A DNA stretch of 64,000 bases, taken from the NCBI GenBank assembly GCA_964020055.1, contig OZ026533.1, positions 1 to 64,000 of the forward strand, given 5' to 3'. The stretch is from G964020055 sp964020055 (GTDB lineage Bacteria > Pseudomonadota > Alphaproteobacteria > WRAU01 > Hepatincolaceae). Under the pieces are notes generated by a model. That model was given only the letters and a program-made list of their open reading frames with translations, had not been told where the DNA came from and ran no database searches. A program made the position numbers and the translations under genes. This document shows, piece after piece, positions 54,088 to 63,899 of this stretch (its first letter is position 1; every line of letters starts with the position of its first letter).

Positions 54088-54203
54088 AATAACTCTCCAT
54101 GATAATAATAATTTTCTGATATACTATTATAAAATTAGTTTTATTAATTTTTATTTAAAATTGTTTATTAATTCTAGATAAATCAATAATTATATAGGGT
54201 AAG

Positions 54204-55670
54204 ATGATTAATTTAAGGTTGATTTTATTTTTGTTAGGGTATTTTGTTACCTTTACAGGGGTTTTAATGTTGATACCTTGTATTGTTGATGCATTATCTG
54301 GATATACAAGTACCGCTGTTCTATTTTTTATATTTTCTATACTCACATTGTTTGTAGGTAGCATTCTTATACTATCTAATCGACAAGAACAATATACAAG
54401 CTTAGGCATAAAAGAAGGATTATTACTTACTTTTATTAATTGGGTTGTTATTGTTTCAATTGCAGCTTTACCTTTTCATTTTAGCTATCTTAAATTAAGC
54501 TATACAGATTCATTTTTTGAACTAATGTCTGCAGTTACTACAACAGGAGCCAGTGTTATTCCAAAATTAGGAGAACTTACATATGGTTTTCATATATGGC
54601 GTGCCATATGGCAATGGATAGGAGGTATTGGAATAATAATAGTAGGAGTTATATTAATACCTCTTATGCAAGGAGGAGGAATGAATATTTTCAAAGCCGA
54701 ATCCTTTGAAACATTTGATAATGCTTTTGATAAAGCAAAGCGTATAGCAAAAGGGATGTTTGTTATATATGTTTTTTTTACTTTAGCTATAATCTTAGCT
54801 TTAATATTTATAGCTAAATTAGATTTATTAGATTCTATTGTTCATGCTTTAACTTCTGTATCAACCGCAGGATTTTCGACACAAGATGGTTCAATAATGG
54901 CTTATAATAATCCTAATATGGAAGTTATTTTATCTGTTGCAATGTTAGTTGGTGGAATACCTTATACTTTGTTGTATTATTTTATATTTTTACGTAAAAA
55001 ATATTTATTAATAGATGAACAGGTTAGGGGATATCTTTTCGCTATTTTAGTTTCATGTCTTATTATGGTATTGTGGTTACATTTTCATAATAATATAGAA
55101 TTTTATGAAAGTATGCGATACTCAACTTTTATGGTTATTAGCTTGATGACAGGTACGGGATTCATATCTGTAGACTATGAAATATTTGGAAATTTTCCTA
55201 CTATGTTTTTATTTACATTAATGTTTATAGGAGGATGTGCTGGGTCTACCGCATGTGGCATTAAGATTTATCGTTTTCAGATTGCTAAAAAAATCTTAAG
55301 TATGTTTTTCAAAAATGTATTATTTAAAAACATTGTTAATATCCCTTCTTATAATGGTAGAGCTTTATCTAAGAATGAAATATTACAGGTTTTTGTTTTT
55401 TTATATTTATTTATTGTTATATTATTCACTGTATCGATAATATTATCTGCAATGGGGCTAGATTTTATTACAGCGTTTTCTGCTGCAGCAAGTTGTCTTA
55501 CTAATGTAGGCCCTGGTTTAGGAGATCTTATAGGGGCATCTACAGCAGGTAATTTTGCCTTACTACCTGACAGTTCAAAATGGCTTTTATCATTTGTAAT
55601 GTTGATTGGTAGATTAGAAATAATAGGTGTTTTAATAATTTTTAGCAAATATTTTTGGAATAATTTTTAA
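54204..55670 (+). CDS. trkH: Potassium uptake protein TrkH
   Basis: A 488-residue channel subunit with four selectivity-loop signatures: VTTTGASVI, TSVSTAGFST, LMTGTGFISVDY and AASCLTNVGPGLG. The Gly residues lining the K+ pore are present in each. About ten membrane helices. The TrkA regulatory subunit is not in this window. Convergent with ispE, eleven bases apart. Confidence 0.95.
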   Translation: MINLRLILFLLGYFVTFTGVLMLIPCIVDALSGYTSTAVLFFIFSILTLFVGSILILSNRQEQYTSLGIKEGLLLTFINWVVIVSIAALPFHFSYLKLSYTDSFFELMSAVTTTGASVIPKLGELTYGFHIWRAIWQWIGGIGIIIVGVILIPLMQGGGMNIFKAESFETFDNAFDKAKRIAKGMFVIYVFFTLAIILALIFIAKLDLLDSIVHALTSVSTAGFSTQDGSIMAYNNPNMEVILSVAMLVGGIPYTLLYYFIFLRKKYLLIDEQVRGYLFAILVSCLIMVLWLHFHNNIEFYESMRYSTFMVISLMTGTGFISVDYEIFGNFPTMFLFTLMFIGGCAGSTACGIKIYRFQIAKKILSMFFKNVLFKNIVNIPSYNGRALSKNEILQVFVFLYLFIVILFTVSIILSAMGLDFITAFSAAASCLTNVGPGLGDLIGASTAGNFALLPDSSKWLLSFVMLIGRLEIIGVLIIFSKYFWNNF

Positions 55671-55681
55671 TAGTAAATGTT

Positions 55682-56584
55682 TTAAATACTTACCATTACT
55701 TTTTTTATAAAAAATTTATGTTTAGCTCTTTGCAATAAGTAATTGTATGCTTTATCTTGATCTAATTTATTTTTATATAAAGCAAAAAAACTAGAGCCAC
55801 TACCTGTCATTCGTGATAGCAAAGGTTGTGTTTGTTCAAGTAAATTTTCTACAGAATTTAAAATAGGATATATATTTTTAGCAGTTTTTACTAAATCATT
55901 TTTTGTAAAAATTATTAAAATTTTCATCAAATCATCTATTGAATAATTTATTTCTTTCCAATTGATATCCAAATGTGGAGTAAATTGATTTAACTTCAAG
56001 TTTTGAAATATATTACAAGTATGTATATGTATATAAGGATAAATTATAATAGCAGGTATAGATGTAGGAAGTTGCTTATCTAATGTGATAATTTTTTCTC
56101 CTCTACCAAAAACAAAACAAGATTTTTCTTTTATAAAGCAAGGGACATCAGAACCGAATAAGGAAGCAATTTCAATTAACTTTTCAGTTGATAACTTTAA
56201 TTGGCATAAATCATTTATAGCTAAAATTGCACTAGCAGCATTGGATGAACCACCTCCTAATCCACTTCCTAAAGGAATATGTTTCGTTATTTCTGCTGAG
56301 AAATAAGGGGTATTGTATGTAGTTGAAAAGTATTGCAAAACTTTTGTTACTAAGTTTTGTTCAGAACTTGGTAAATTGATACCAGCTTCATCAAGCAATA
56401 TGCTGTTTTTTGAAAAACATGTATGATTGATATTATCTTTACTTACTTTGAGTTCTATTATGTCGTAGAAGTCTAAAAAAGCGATTATTGTTTCTAAAGA
56501 ATAATAACCATCGTAACTGTAGTTATCTAACACATGTAAAAATAAATTAATTTTTGCATGTGATTTTACAATAATTTTATCCAT
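55682..56584 (-). CDS. ispE: 4-diphosphocytidyl-2-C-methyl-D-erythritol kinase
   Basis: A 300-residue GHMP kinase: SHAKINLFLHVL, then KHIPLGSGLGGGSSNAASAI (ATP loop, about 100-120), GSDVPCF and the C-terminal MTGSGSSFFALY. It phosphorylates CDP-ME in the non-mevalonate isoprenoid pathway, which feeds the ubiquinone side chain. 29 bases downstream of the TPR-protein gene. Confidence 0.96.
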   Translation of the reverse strand: MDKIIVKSHAKINLFLHVLDNYSYDGYYSLETIIAFLDFYDIIELKVSKDNINHTCFSKNSILLDEAGINLPSSEQNLVTKVLQYFSTTYNTPYFSAEITKHIPLGSGLGGGSSNAASAILAINDLCQLKLSTEKLIEIASLFGSDVPCFIKEKSCFVFGRGEKIITLDKQLPTSIPAIIIYPYIHIHTCNIFQNLKLNQFTPHLDINWKEINYSIDDLMKILIIFTKNDLVKTAKNIYPILNSVENLLEQTQPLLSRMTGSGSSFFALYKNKLDQDKAYNYLLQRAKHKFFIKKVMVSI

Positions 56585-56613
56585 ATTATTTATTTTGTTT
56601 TGTACTATATTTT

Positions 56614-58335
56614 TTATTGTTCTTTTTTAGAAAAAGTAACAAAATTATCTAATTCTTTATATTGTTTTTCTATGATATTTTTATTTAAATAATCAGGAAA
56701 ATCTTTAGCAAGTTTTTGGGTGACTCTTCTTATATCAGACTGTTGCGTATATAAAGTTGATGATTTATTCCAATATAAAAATGCTTGTTGGATATAACCA
56801 TTTTGCCACATTGCATCAGCTAAGTGTTCCAGAAATTCAGGATTATAATTATCCATTTGTGTTGCTAAACGAGAATAATATAAAGCTTTTTCGGCTTGTT
56901 TATTTCTAAGTAAAGCTACGGAATAACTATCTAAAATACTAGGTTTTTTGGCAGATGATAATTTTACAGCTTTCTCTAACATTTTTAGAGCTAAATTAAT
57001 ATTATGATCTTTAACTACCCAAGAATAAGCTATATAGTTAAGAAGTAACGGATCATTGGGGTTTATATTATAAGCATCTAACAAATCTTTTTCGGCTTTA
57101 TTCCAGTCGTCATTTTTATCATAAACAATACCTCTTAAGTATTTCGCTAACCATAGACTATTTTTATAATTATTTTTTATAGAAATAGAAATTGCATTAC
57201 TATATGCAAGTATAGCTTGGGGGTAATTTCCAGTTTTATTATATATTTGGCCTATTCTTATAAAAGGAAGGGGATTATTTTTATCATCAAAAATAGCTTC
57301 TTCTGCAATTGTAAGTGCTTTGTCGTATAATTTTAATTCTTCTAAATAATCAAGTACAGTATTTAGCGTGATTCTTTTATAATAACTATTTCTTCTTATT
57401 AAACGATAAAAGTATAATGCACTTTCATAATCACCAATGGTTTCATAAAATTTTGATATAGAGTACGTAGCAAAAGAGTTATTTTCATTTAAAAAATATG
57501 CTAATCTTATAAGTAAAAACCTTTCTGATACTTGCGTAATATTGTTAATTTCGTCAGTAGCGAAAGATGCAATTTTTACTAATATTGAAGATAAAATATT
57601 TTTTGGAATATTTTTATCATCTCTTTGAATATATAATTTTGCTCTGGCATCTGTTATATAATTGTCACTTAATAAGTCTTGAAAATACCTAATGCTTTCA
57701 GCTTCATTATCTTTATATATGATTCTAATATAAGCTAAAGTATTTTGCACATTAGGAAAATTAGATAATAAATATTTGAAGCTTTCTTTTGCTTTATCAT
57801 TTTTGTTAGATAAAACATTCAAATAAGCAAGTTGAGTATAATATAAATCTGGTGCATAAAGTTTTATATTACTAGCAAGATTTTTAAAATGAGAAATTTC
57901 ATCTTTACTGTAGTAGTCTATACCTTTCAAAGTAATCAAAAATAGTTGATTAATAGAATTTTCGCTAGGAGTATATTTTTCTAAATTACTTATTGCTTTA
58001 TCGATATTATTATTTTTGGCTTCATAAATTGATATAACCAAAGCTGCTAAATTATGTTTAGGATTTAAAGATAATATTTTTTGAGCTATATTATAAGATT
58101 GTGATAAATTTTTATGAGAAACACTGAATATTAAGTATTCTTCTAAAATTGTAACATCAGAAATATTTTTTAAAGCTAATTGATAATAGTTATCAGCTTC
58201 TACATATTTATGAAAATACAAAGATTTCCGAGCATTAACCAAGTTACTCAAATTATCATTAGTATCTGCATATAAAGTGAGAGAATTTGTAAATATTATA
58301 AAGATATTAAAAATTAGGAAATATATTAAATTCAA
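56614..58335 (-). CDS. Exported TPR-repeat protein
   Basis: A 573-residue protein with a signal peptide (FNIFIIFTNSLTLYA) and many TPR motifs from about 35 to 550. Clear ones include YAEAISNLEKYTPSEN-like units, NPLPFIRIGQIYNKTGNYPQAILAYSNAI, NDPLLLNYIAYSWV and NKQAEKALYYSRLATQMD. The combination of YAW/SYAL-type repeats before ispE is a conserved alphaproteobacterial neighbour. Role unknown; likely periplasmic scaffold. Confidence 0.8.
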   Translation of the reverse strand: MNLIYFLIFNIFIIFTNSLTLYADTNDNLSNLVNARKSLYFHKYVEADNYYQLALKNISDVTILEEYLIFSVSHKNLSQSYNIAQKILSLNPKHNLAALVISIYEAKNNNIDKAISNLEKYTPSENSINQLFLITLKGIDYYSKDEISHFKNLASNIKLYAPDLYYTQLAYLNVLSNKNDKAKESFKYLLSNFPNVQNTLAYIRIIYKDNEAESIRYFQDLLSDNYITDARAKLYIQRDDKNIPKNILSSILVKIASFATDEINNITQVSERFLLIRLAYFLNENNSFATYSISKFYETIGDYESALYFYRLIRRNSYYKRITLNTVLDYLEELKLYDKALTIAEEAIFDDKNNPLPFIRIGQIYNKTGNYPQAILAYSNAISISIKNNYKNSLWLAKYLRGIVYDKNDDWNKAEKDLLDAYNINPNDPLLLNYIAYSWVVKDHNINLALKMLEKAVKLSSAKKPSILDSYSVALLRNKQAEKALYYSRLATQMDNYNPEFLEHLADAMWQNGYIQQAFLYWNKSSTLYTQQSDIRRVTQKLAKDFPDYLNKNIIEKQYKELDNFVTFSKKEQ

Positions 58336-58594
58336 AAACCAACCTCTTAAACTTTAAATTTATCTAAGTATACAAGCTTATTTACTAATAAATCATTAAG
58401 TTATTATAGCATTTCTAAGTAAAGATAAGCAGATTATATCACTTTGTTGTACAAAATAATATAAAAGATAGAAAAATAATATAATTTTCATTATAATTTG
58501 TAGGCACTATTATTTTATTTAAATACTTTATATAATTTGTTAATTAAAGTTATTTGATTGTTTCAAAAAGGTCAAACGCTTAAGGATGAAAGAT

Positions 58595-59431
58595 ATGAAC
58601 AATAAATTAATTTCTATGTTTTCATTGTATAAAGATATCGGTATAGAATTTTTATTTTCTAAGTCGCAAGTCGACTTTTCAAAAGATTTACAGAAAGAAA
58701 CAAATATTATCGCTATTAAAAAAGAAAAAATAAATATAGAATCTAAACCTATACTAAAAAATCATATAAATATAAAATCTAGATTAAATGATGCTAATGC
58801 ATTATTAGAAAAAATAAAAGTAGATTTATCTAATATATCATCTATAAAAGATTTACGTTCATATTTATATGATTTTAAAGATTGTAAGCTTAAAAATACT
58901 GCATTGAATACAGTTTTAGGTTGTGGTAATGAGCAAGCTAAATTAATGTTGATAGGAGAGGCTCCAGGAGCTGAAGAAGATGAAATGGGTGAGCCTTTTG
59001 TTGGTAGAAGTGGAAAACTATTGATGCAAGTTTTTAAAAGTATAGGCATAAAAAGAGAAGATATGTTTATAAGTAATACAGTGTTTTGGCGTCCTCCTGG
59101 GAATAGGGTACCTGACACAGAAGAAACTAATATTTGTTACCCTTTTTTACATAAATTGATTTGCTTAATTAAACCCAAATTTATTGTTGCAATTGGTAGA
59201 AGTTCTGCCTCTGTTATTTTGAACACAGAAGAAACTATAGGTAAACTTAGAGGCACATGGCAAATATCAGATAATATAAAACCTAAAAATGGTTTATCAT
59301 TACCTTCTGATATTAATTTAACAACAGTTTATCACCCAGCATACTTATTGAGGAGTTATACACAGAAAAAAATATTTTGGGATGATATTTTAAAAATTAA
59401 ATTAAAACTTATTGATACTGTTGGTTATTGA
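58595..59431 (+). CDS. Family 4-type uracil-DNA glycosylase
   Basis: The ATG at 58595 lies eight bases after AAGGA and is preferred to the ATG at 58586, which has the site directly against it. The UDG core is clear: LMLIGEAPGAEEDEMGEPFVG (motif A), NTVFWRPPGNR and TVYHPAYLLR (motif B). Of the four cysteines that bind a 4Fe-4S cluster in thermophilic family 4 enzymes, only two remain (97 and 181 from this start). The CxxC and the KCRPP positions read CKLK and FWRPP, as I recall for other Alphaproteobacteria. The first 90 residues are an unknown Lys-rich extension. Repairs deaminated cytosine. Confidence 0.85.
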   Translation: MNNKLISMFSLYKDIGIEFLFSKSQVDFSKDLQKETNIIAIKKEKINIESKPILKNHINIKSRLNDANALLEKIKVDLSNISSIKDLRSYLYDFKDCKLKNTALNTVLGCGNEQAKLMLIGEAPGAEEDEMGEPFVGRSGKLLMQVFKSIGIKREDMFISNTVFWRPPGNRVPDTEETNICYPFLHKLICLIKPKFIVAIGRSSASVILNTEETIGKLRGTWQISDNIKPKNGLSLPSDINLTTVYHPAYLLRSYTQKKIFWDDILKIKLKLIDTVGY

Positions 59432-59434
59432 TAT

Positions 59435-61279
59435 ATGTTTATTATTAGATTATTTATATATTTTGCAATAATATATTCAAGTTTTTTTTGTCAAAATCTG
59501 CTTGCTGTAAATTATTTAGATCGTTCATTTTATGATAAAGCTACATTAGAAATTCCAAGAATATTAGATCAATACGACATGGATACATACTACAACATGT
59601 ATTTGTATTCTAAAACAGGAAATGTAAGGCAAATTAACACATTAACAAATAAATTACATAATAAAGTTTTAGTTCCATATATATTATACATGATGTATTC
59701 ATCCGATAAATATCGCACATCTTATAATGAATTAAAACAATGGTTAATAAAATATAGTGATACTGCAGTTGCAAGGTTTGTCATAAACGATGTATCTAGA
59801 AGGTATCCACAAAAAATAAAAGAAATAGGAAGTATAACTGCAACTAGTTTTTATGACAAATTTTTACCTGTTTATTTAAGGCATGACTATTATTCTAATT
59901 TAAGTCCTATAATAGATTTATCTTCAATTACTTCAAATACTTTACTGGTTGCAGAAAATAAATATACAAAGCAAATATTAAGATACATAAAAAGGGGCTA
60001 TAACACAGCTGCAGAAAAACTTATGTTGAGTAGCACGTTTAAAAAAAATCTTAATAAGTATACGTATGCATACTATGCAAACGTTTTATCAAAAACTTTC
60101 TTTTTATCAGGTAAAGATTCTTTAGCTTTAAAATGGGGAAAGATTGCTGTTAAAGATTTTAAAAAAGAAATACCAGAAGCATCTTTCACATTAGGAATGG
60201 TATATTATAGATTAGGGGATTATGAGGCTGCTATTTCTTATTTTAAGTTTTTAGGAAATAATAATTTTGATCCTTCGATTTCTTCTAAAGGCTTATATTG
60301 GGAAGCTAAAGCTTCTCTTTCTTTGGGAGATATAAATAATTACTATAGAAACTTAAAAATAGCTTCTAAATATATTTATGATTTTTATGGTTTATTAGCT
60401 TTAGAAGAATTAGGAGTTAAGCATAATTATAAATCATCAAATGCAGAAATTGATAGTTTAGTATTAAACTTATTGGTGAAATATCCTGAGGGTCGTAGAG
60501 CCTTATCTTTATTGCAATTTGGTTTTGTAGAATGGGCAGAACAAGAATTAATAGCTTTGGCATCGGTGAAAGTTATAGGTAGTTTTAAAGGATCAGATAA
60601 GGAAAAGCGTATTGTAGAAGCTTTATTATATATGGCAAAAAATGCTCATATGCCTGCTTTAGCTATAAAACTTGCAGGTTTGAATGGAAAATATTATGGG
60701 CTTGTTGATTTGGCATACCCAATTCATTTAGTTGATTTAGAAAAAGGTTATGAAGTTGATCCAAGTTTAGTTTTAGCAATAATGAAAAAAGAATCACGAT
60801 TTTATCCACGTGCAAAAAGTTCAGCAGGAGCCGTTGGGCTTATGCAGGTCTTGCCTTCTACTGCAGAACATATAATAGAAAAATATTCCTTAGATTATAA
60901 AACAGATGAATATTATATTCCTAAAGTAAATGTTGATTTAGGACAAAAATATATATCTATGTTAATTAATAACTCTCAATCTGGAGGAAATTTAATATAT
61001 GTTATAGCAGGTTATAATGCAGGTTTTGCTAATGTAGATAAATGGAGAAAAGAAGAATTTCGAATGCAAAATGATCCTTCTTTTTTTATTGAAAGTATTC
61101 CTTTTAGAGAAACTAGAGAATATGTTAAAGAAGTTTTAAGTAACTACTGGGTTTATCAAAGTATACTTGGTGTTGAACCATATACTTTAAATTTGATAGC
61201 ACAAGATGATCAACCTTATTATTATGATATAGATAAGGAAAAAATTGCTAAGATAATAAAAAATAATTTAGCTAGATAG
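59435..61279 (+). CDS. slt: Soluble lytic murein transglycosylase
   Basis: A 614-residue protein with a signal peptide (IRLFIYFAIIYSSFFC region), an alpha-superhelical U/L-domain with TPR-like turns (LGMVYYRLGDYEAAISYFKF) and a C-terminal SLT domain (about 435-560). The catalytic Glu is Glu453 in AIMKKESRF, followed by SAGAVGLMQVLPSTA and YVIAGYNAG. It cleaves the MurNAc-GlcNAc bond in the periplasm. Only three bases after the UDG gene; trmJ follows four bases later. Confidence 0.94.
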   Translation: MFIIRLFIYFAIIYSSFFCQNLLAVNYLDRSFYDKATLEIPRILDQYDMDTYYNMYLYSKTGNVRQINTLTNKLHNKVLVPYILYMMYSSDKYRTSYNELKQWLIKYSDTAVARFVINDVSRRYPQKIKEIGSITATSFYDKFLPVYLRHDYYSNLSPIIDLSSITSNTLLVAENKYTKQILRYIKRGYNTAAEKLMLSSTFKKNLNKYTYAYYANVLSKTFFLSGKDSLALKWGKIAVKDFKKEIPEASFTLGMVYYRLGDYEAAISYFKFLGNNNFDPSISSKGLYWEAKASLSLGDINNYYRNLKIASKYIYDFYGLLALEELGVKHNYKSSNAEIDSLVLNLLVKYPEGRRALSLLQFGFVEWAEQELIALASVKVIGSFKGSDKEKRIVEALLYMAKNAHMPALAIKLAGLNGKYYGLVDLAYPIHLVDLEKGYEVDPSLVLAIMKKESRFYPRAKSSAGAVGLMQVLPSTAEHIIEKYSLDYKTDEYYIPKVNVDLGQKYISMLINNSQSGGNLIYVIAGYNAGFANVDKWRKEEFRMQNDPSFFIESIPFRETREYVKEVLSNYWVYQSILGVEPYTLNLIAQDDQPYYYDIDKEKIAKIIKNNLAR

Positions 61280-61282
61280 AAA

Positions 61283-62047
61283 ATGAATAATATAAATGTG
61301 ATATTAGTTTCTCCTAGTTTGCCAGAAAACATAGGGATGGTTGCTAGAGCAAGTTTGAATTTTCAAATATCAACTTTATATATAGTATCGCCCAAATCTT
61401 CTACATGGCAAGACGATGCTTGCAAGGCATCTGTAGGAGCTTTTGATACTTTGAATATAAAAGAAGTTAATTCATTAAGCAAAGCACTTGAAGATTCTAC
61501 TTATACATTTGGTTTTTCAGTTAGAAAAAGAGATATGGAAATATCTAGTTATTCTTTAAATAATATAAACCAACTATTTTTACAAAAATATTTTGATAGT
61601 ATTACTTGTAAAAGCCAGATCACAAGTAAAGTGAAAAATATAAATTTAGTTTTTGGAAATGAAGCAAATGGACTTAGTAATTTAGAGTTATCTTATTGTG
61701 ATTGTTTAGTACATATTGATACTAATAAATCTTTTTCCTCTTTAAATTTATCTCATGCTGTTGCAATTGTATTACATTATATTAAGTCTTTGATAGAAAA
61801 TTCATTTGATAGAATAGATCATGAAAGATCTCAAAATTTCATTAAAAATAAAAGTAAGTTAGCAAATATGGAAGAAATAGATAATATATCTAATTATTTA
61901 TGTAATCAGTTAAGTCAAAAACAATTCTTTGTGAATGAAGCTCAATCTAATAACTTGAAGAAAGATGTCATTAGTTTAATGAAGCGCTCTTGTATAAAAT
62001 CCAAAGATATAAGAATGCTTTTTAAAATATTAAAAACTTTTCAGTAG
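61283..62047 (+). CDS. trmJ: RNA 2'-O-methyltransferase TrmJ (SPOUT family)
   Basis: A 254-residue SpoU/TrmH-class protein: VILVSPSLPENIGMVARA, DDACKASVGAFD, LVFGNEANGLSNLEL and SLNLSHAVAIVL, the three SPOUT motifs with the trefoil-knot loop. TrmJ methylates position 32 of tRNAs. It ends the udg-slt-trmJ unit and is convergent with the membrane-protein cluster beyond. Confidence 0.93.
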   Translation: MNNINVILVSPSLPENIGMVARASLNFQISTLYIVSPKSSTWQDDACKASVGAFDTLNIKEVNSLSKALEDSTYTFGFSVRKRDMEISSYSLNNINQLFLQKYFDSITCKSQITSKVKNINLVFGNEANGLSNLELSYCDCLVHIDTNKSFSSLNLSHAVAIVLHYIKSLIENSFDRIDHERSQNFIKNKSKLANMEEIDNISNYLCNQLSQKQFFVNEAQSNNLKKDVISLMKRSCIKSKDIRMLFKILKTFQ

Positions 62048-62055
62048 AAATTACA

Positions 62056-62517
62056 TTAAATAGTTTTATTAAAAGGTTGATATGTTTCAAATTCTTTATT
62101 ATCTTTCATATCCTTTGAAGCTTTAAAACACATATAATATACAACTAATTTTAATAAATACATTAAACTAAAAACAACTATAGAGTAAGTAGGTTTATAA
62201 TTTGCTAAATCACTAGTCATTATGTAAACAAGTAATATAATCAAAGTATAAAAAAATAACATTATTTTCCTACGTTCAAGAATCATACACAAAGTAATAA
62301 AAATTGCTCTTTGTATGTGATACCCATAACTATTTATATGTTTATTTTTTGTAAACATGAAAAGAAAAGGTATAAACATATATATTATCAAATAATAAGA
62401 TGAAATTTGTTGTTCCAATATTATACAAGCAATCAAAGAAGGCTCAAGTAACAATGTATATAAAAGACCATAGTTATTTGCTAATTTCAATGATCTAATT
62501 TTTAAAAAAGTTTCCAT
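62056..62517 (-). CDS. Polytopic membrane protein, unknown function
   Basis: A 153-residue protein with four or five hydrophobic helices (LLYTLLLEPSLIACIIL, YYLIIYMFIPFLFMF, AIFITLCMILE, IMLFFYTLIILLVYIM, IVVFSLMYLLKLVVYYM) and no catalytic motif. It begins one base after dsbB and is probably co-transcribed. No family recognised. Confidence 0.6.
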   Translation of the reverse strand: METFLKIRSLKLANNYGLLYTLLLEPSLIACIILEQQISSYYLIIYMFIPFLFMFTKNKHINSYGYHIQRAIFITLCMILERRKIMLFFYTLIILLVYIMTSDLANYKPTYSIVVFSLMYLLKLVVYYMCFKASKDMKDNKEFETYQPFNKTI

Positions 62518-62518
62518 A

Positions 62519-62947
62519 TTATTGCGGGGTTTTATTTTTTGATAAATGATTTACTTTCGAATAAATTAATATTACAAAAATTACTGAAAATATATTGTAT
62601 ACAGATAGAGGTAGTCCCAATATTGTAAAGCCCATTAAATTACAATCTAAAAAAGGTTTGTCGAATGAAATTGGACATATTCCAGTATCAATTAATTGAT
62701 ATTGTTTTGCAGAATGGTACATAGATATGCCTAAATTAAATAATAAAGTCAAAAATATGATTATTTTATTTTTAAACAGTATATAAAATATACAAAAAAC
62801 CAACCATAATATTCGAGCATAAGAACATAATTCACAAGGGTAAGCATCGAAAAAATACTCTATAAAAAGTGATATAAGTACAATTATTAAAGCAATTATC
62901 AAAGGTAGATTAATTAAAATATTATCAGTCTTTATTATCTTTTTCAT
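62519..62947 (-). CDS. dsbB: Disulfide bond formation protein DsbB
   Basis: A 142-residue four-helix protein with the two redox pairs: CELC (Cys38/Cys41) in the first periplasmic loop, DAYPCELCSYARI, and Cys91/Cys102 (GICPISFDKPFLDC) in the second. DsbB reoxidises DsbA and passes electrons to ubiquinone or menaquinone, linking oxidative folding to the quinone pool and to ubiTUV. Its start overlaps the gene before it by 23 bases. Confidence 0.93.
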   Translation of the reverse strand: MKKIIKTDNILINLPLIIALIIVLISLFIEYFFDAYPCELCSYARILWLVFCIFYILFKNKIIIFLTLLFNLGISMYHSAKQYQLIDTGICPISFDKPFLDCNLMGFTILGLPLSVYNIFSVIFVILIYSKVNHLSKNKTPQ

Positions 62948-63188
62948 TTGTCTTAAAAGCTCCTAATAATGTTTTAATAGATAAAATAAGAACTAATATA
63001 CATTCTAGAACACTAAGTGCAAAAATTGTGAATAGTATGTATTTCATAGCAGCATGAGGGTTAGTAATAAATCCGCTATCCACCAACCTTTGCAATAATT
63101 CGGTGTTATATAATAATTTTATAAGTCCTAAAATAGGTAATAGAATAACTATAGAAAATATAAAAAGAATAAGAGTAGATATTTTCAT
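62925..63188 (-). CDS. Small two-helix membrane protein, unknown function
   Basis: The ATG at 63188 has a clear AAAGG site seven bases upstream, so an in-frame start at 63227 overlapping the next gene is less likely. The 87-residue product has two hydrophobic helices (ILFIFSIVILLPILGLI and YILFTIFALSVLECILVLIL) separated by RLVDSGFITNPHAAM, and a charged tail. It lies between the YqaA-family gene and dsbB and overlaps dsbB. No family recognised. Confidence 0.6.
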   Translation of the reverse strand: MKISTLILFIFSIVILLPILGLIKLLYNTELLQRLVDSGFITNPHAAMKYILFTIFALSVLECILVLILSIKTLLGAFKTNEKDNKD

Positions 63189-63207
63189 TTTGTAACCTTT
63201 ATATATA

Positions 63208-63828
63208 TCAGATATAGTATATAACAAATCCTATGATAACAGATATTAAAATTATTATAAATATCCAGAAAGAGTATTTTATTAACTTTATTATTATTGG
63301 TTTATTTAGATTTTTCAAATACCTACTAACCAAAGCAAGTAATGTAAATTTAATACCTTTTGATATCAAAGTAATAGCTAAAAACAGAAAAATATTAGTT
63401 TGTAAAACGCCTGTAGCTAAAGTTATGATTTTGTATGGAATTGGAGCAAACCCCCCAATCAAAAGAGCAAGAATATTATACTCTTGATAATAATTTTGGT
63501 ATTTTAGAAATAAATCCATGTAGTTAAAATATATAAGCATTTTTTTTACAAATAAATCGTATGCTAAAAATCCTAGTGAATAACCTAAAATACTACCTAA
63601 TAAAGTACAAATTATACATACAAAAGCATATTTTATAGCCTTGTTAGGATTGGCAATAGACATGGCTATTAAAAAGAAATCAGGAGGAATTGGTATAGGA
63701 AAAAAAGAACTTTCAGCTACACTAATTATAGCTAAAATAGTAACAGCATGCTTGTGATTTGCAAGTTTTGAAGCTTTTTCAAATAGCTTAGTTAAAAAAT
63801 TATTGTTTAAGGTCAAATTTATATTCAC
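63208..63828 (-). CDS. YqaA-family (VTT/DedA-like) inner membrane protein
   Basis: A 206-residue polytopic protein with the SNARE-associated (VTT) domain pattern: SSFFPIPIPPDFFLIAMSIANP, LGSILGYSLGFLAYDLF and GGFAPIPYKIITLATGV. The P-I-P-P-D and F-APIPYK segments match YqaA rather than classic DedA. Members are lipid-scramblase-like or flippase-like; substrate unknown. First gene of a minus-strand group containing dsbB. Confidence 0.85.
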   Translation of the reverse strand: MNINLTLNNNFLTKLFEKASKLANHKHAVTILAIISVAESSFFPIPIPPDFFLIAMSIANPNKAIKYAFVCIICTLLGSILGYSLGFLAYDLFVKKMLIYFNYMDLFLKYQNYYQEYNILALLIGGFAPIPYKIITLATGVLQTNIFLFLAITLISKGIKFTLLALVSRYLKNLNKPIIIKLIKYSFWIFIIILISVIIGFVIYYI

Positions 63829-63847
63829 TATTATAATTATATATAAA

Positions 63848-63877
63848 CAAAGGAAAAGATAGGTATCTTTTCCTTTG
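63848..63877 (-). terminator. Terminator of pgk
   Basis: A 13-bp perfect stem, CAAAGGAAAAGAT (63848-63860) with its complement at 63865-63877 and a four-base loop AGGT. It lies after the pgk stop on the minus strand and is followed by TTTATAT. Confidence 0.75.
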
Positions 63878-63899
63878 AGAAAATGTTTAAAAATTATAT

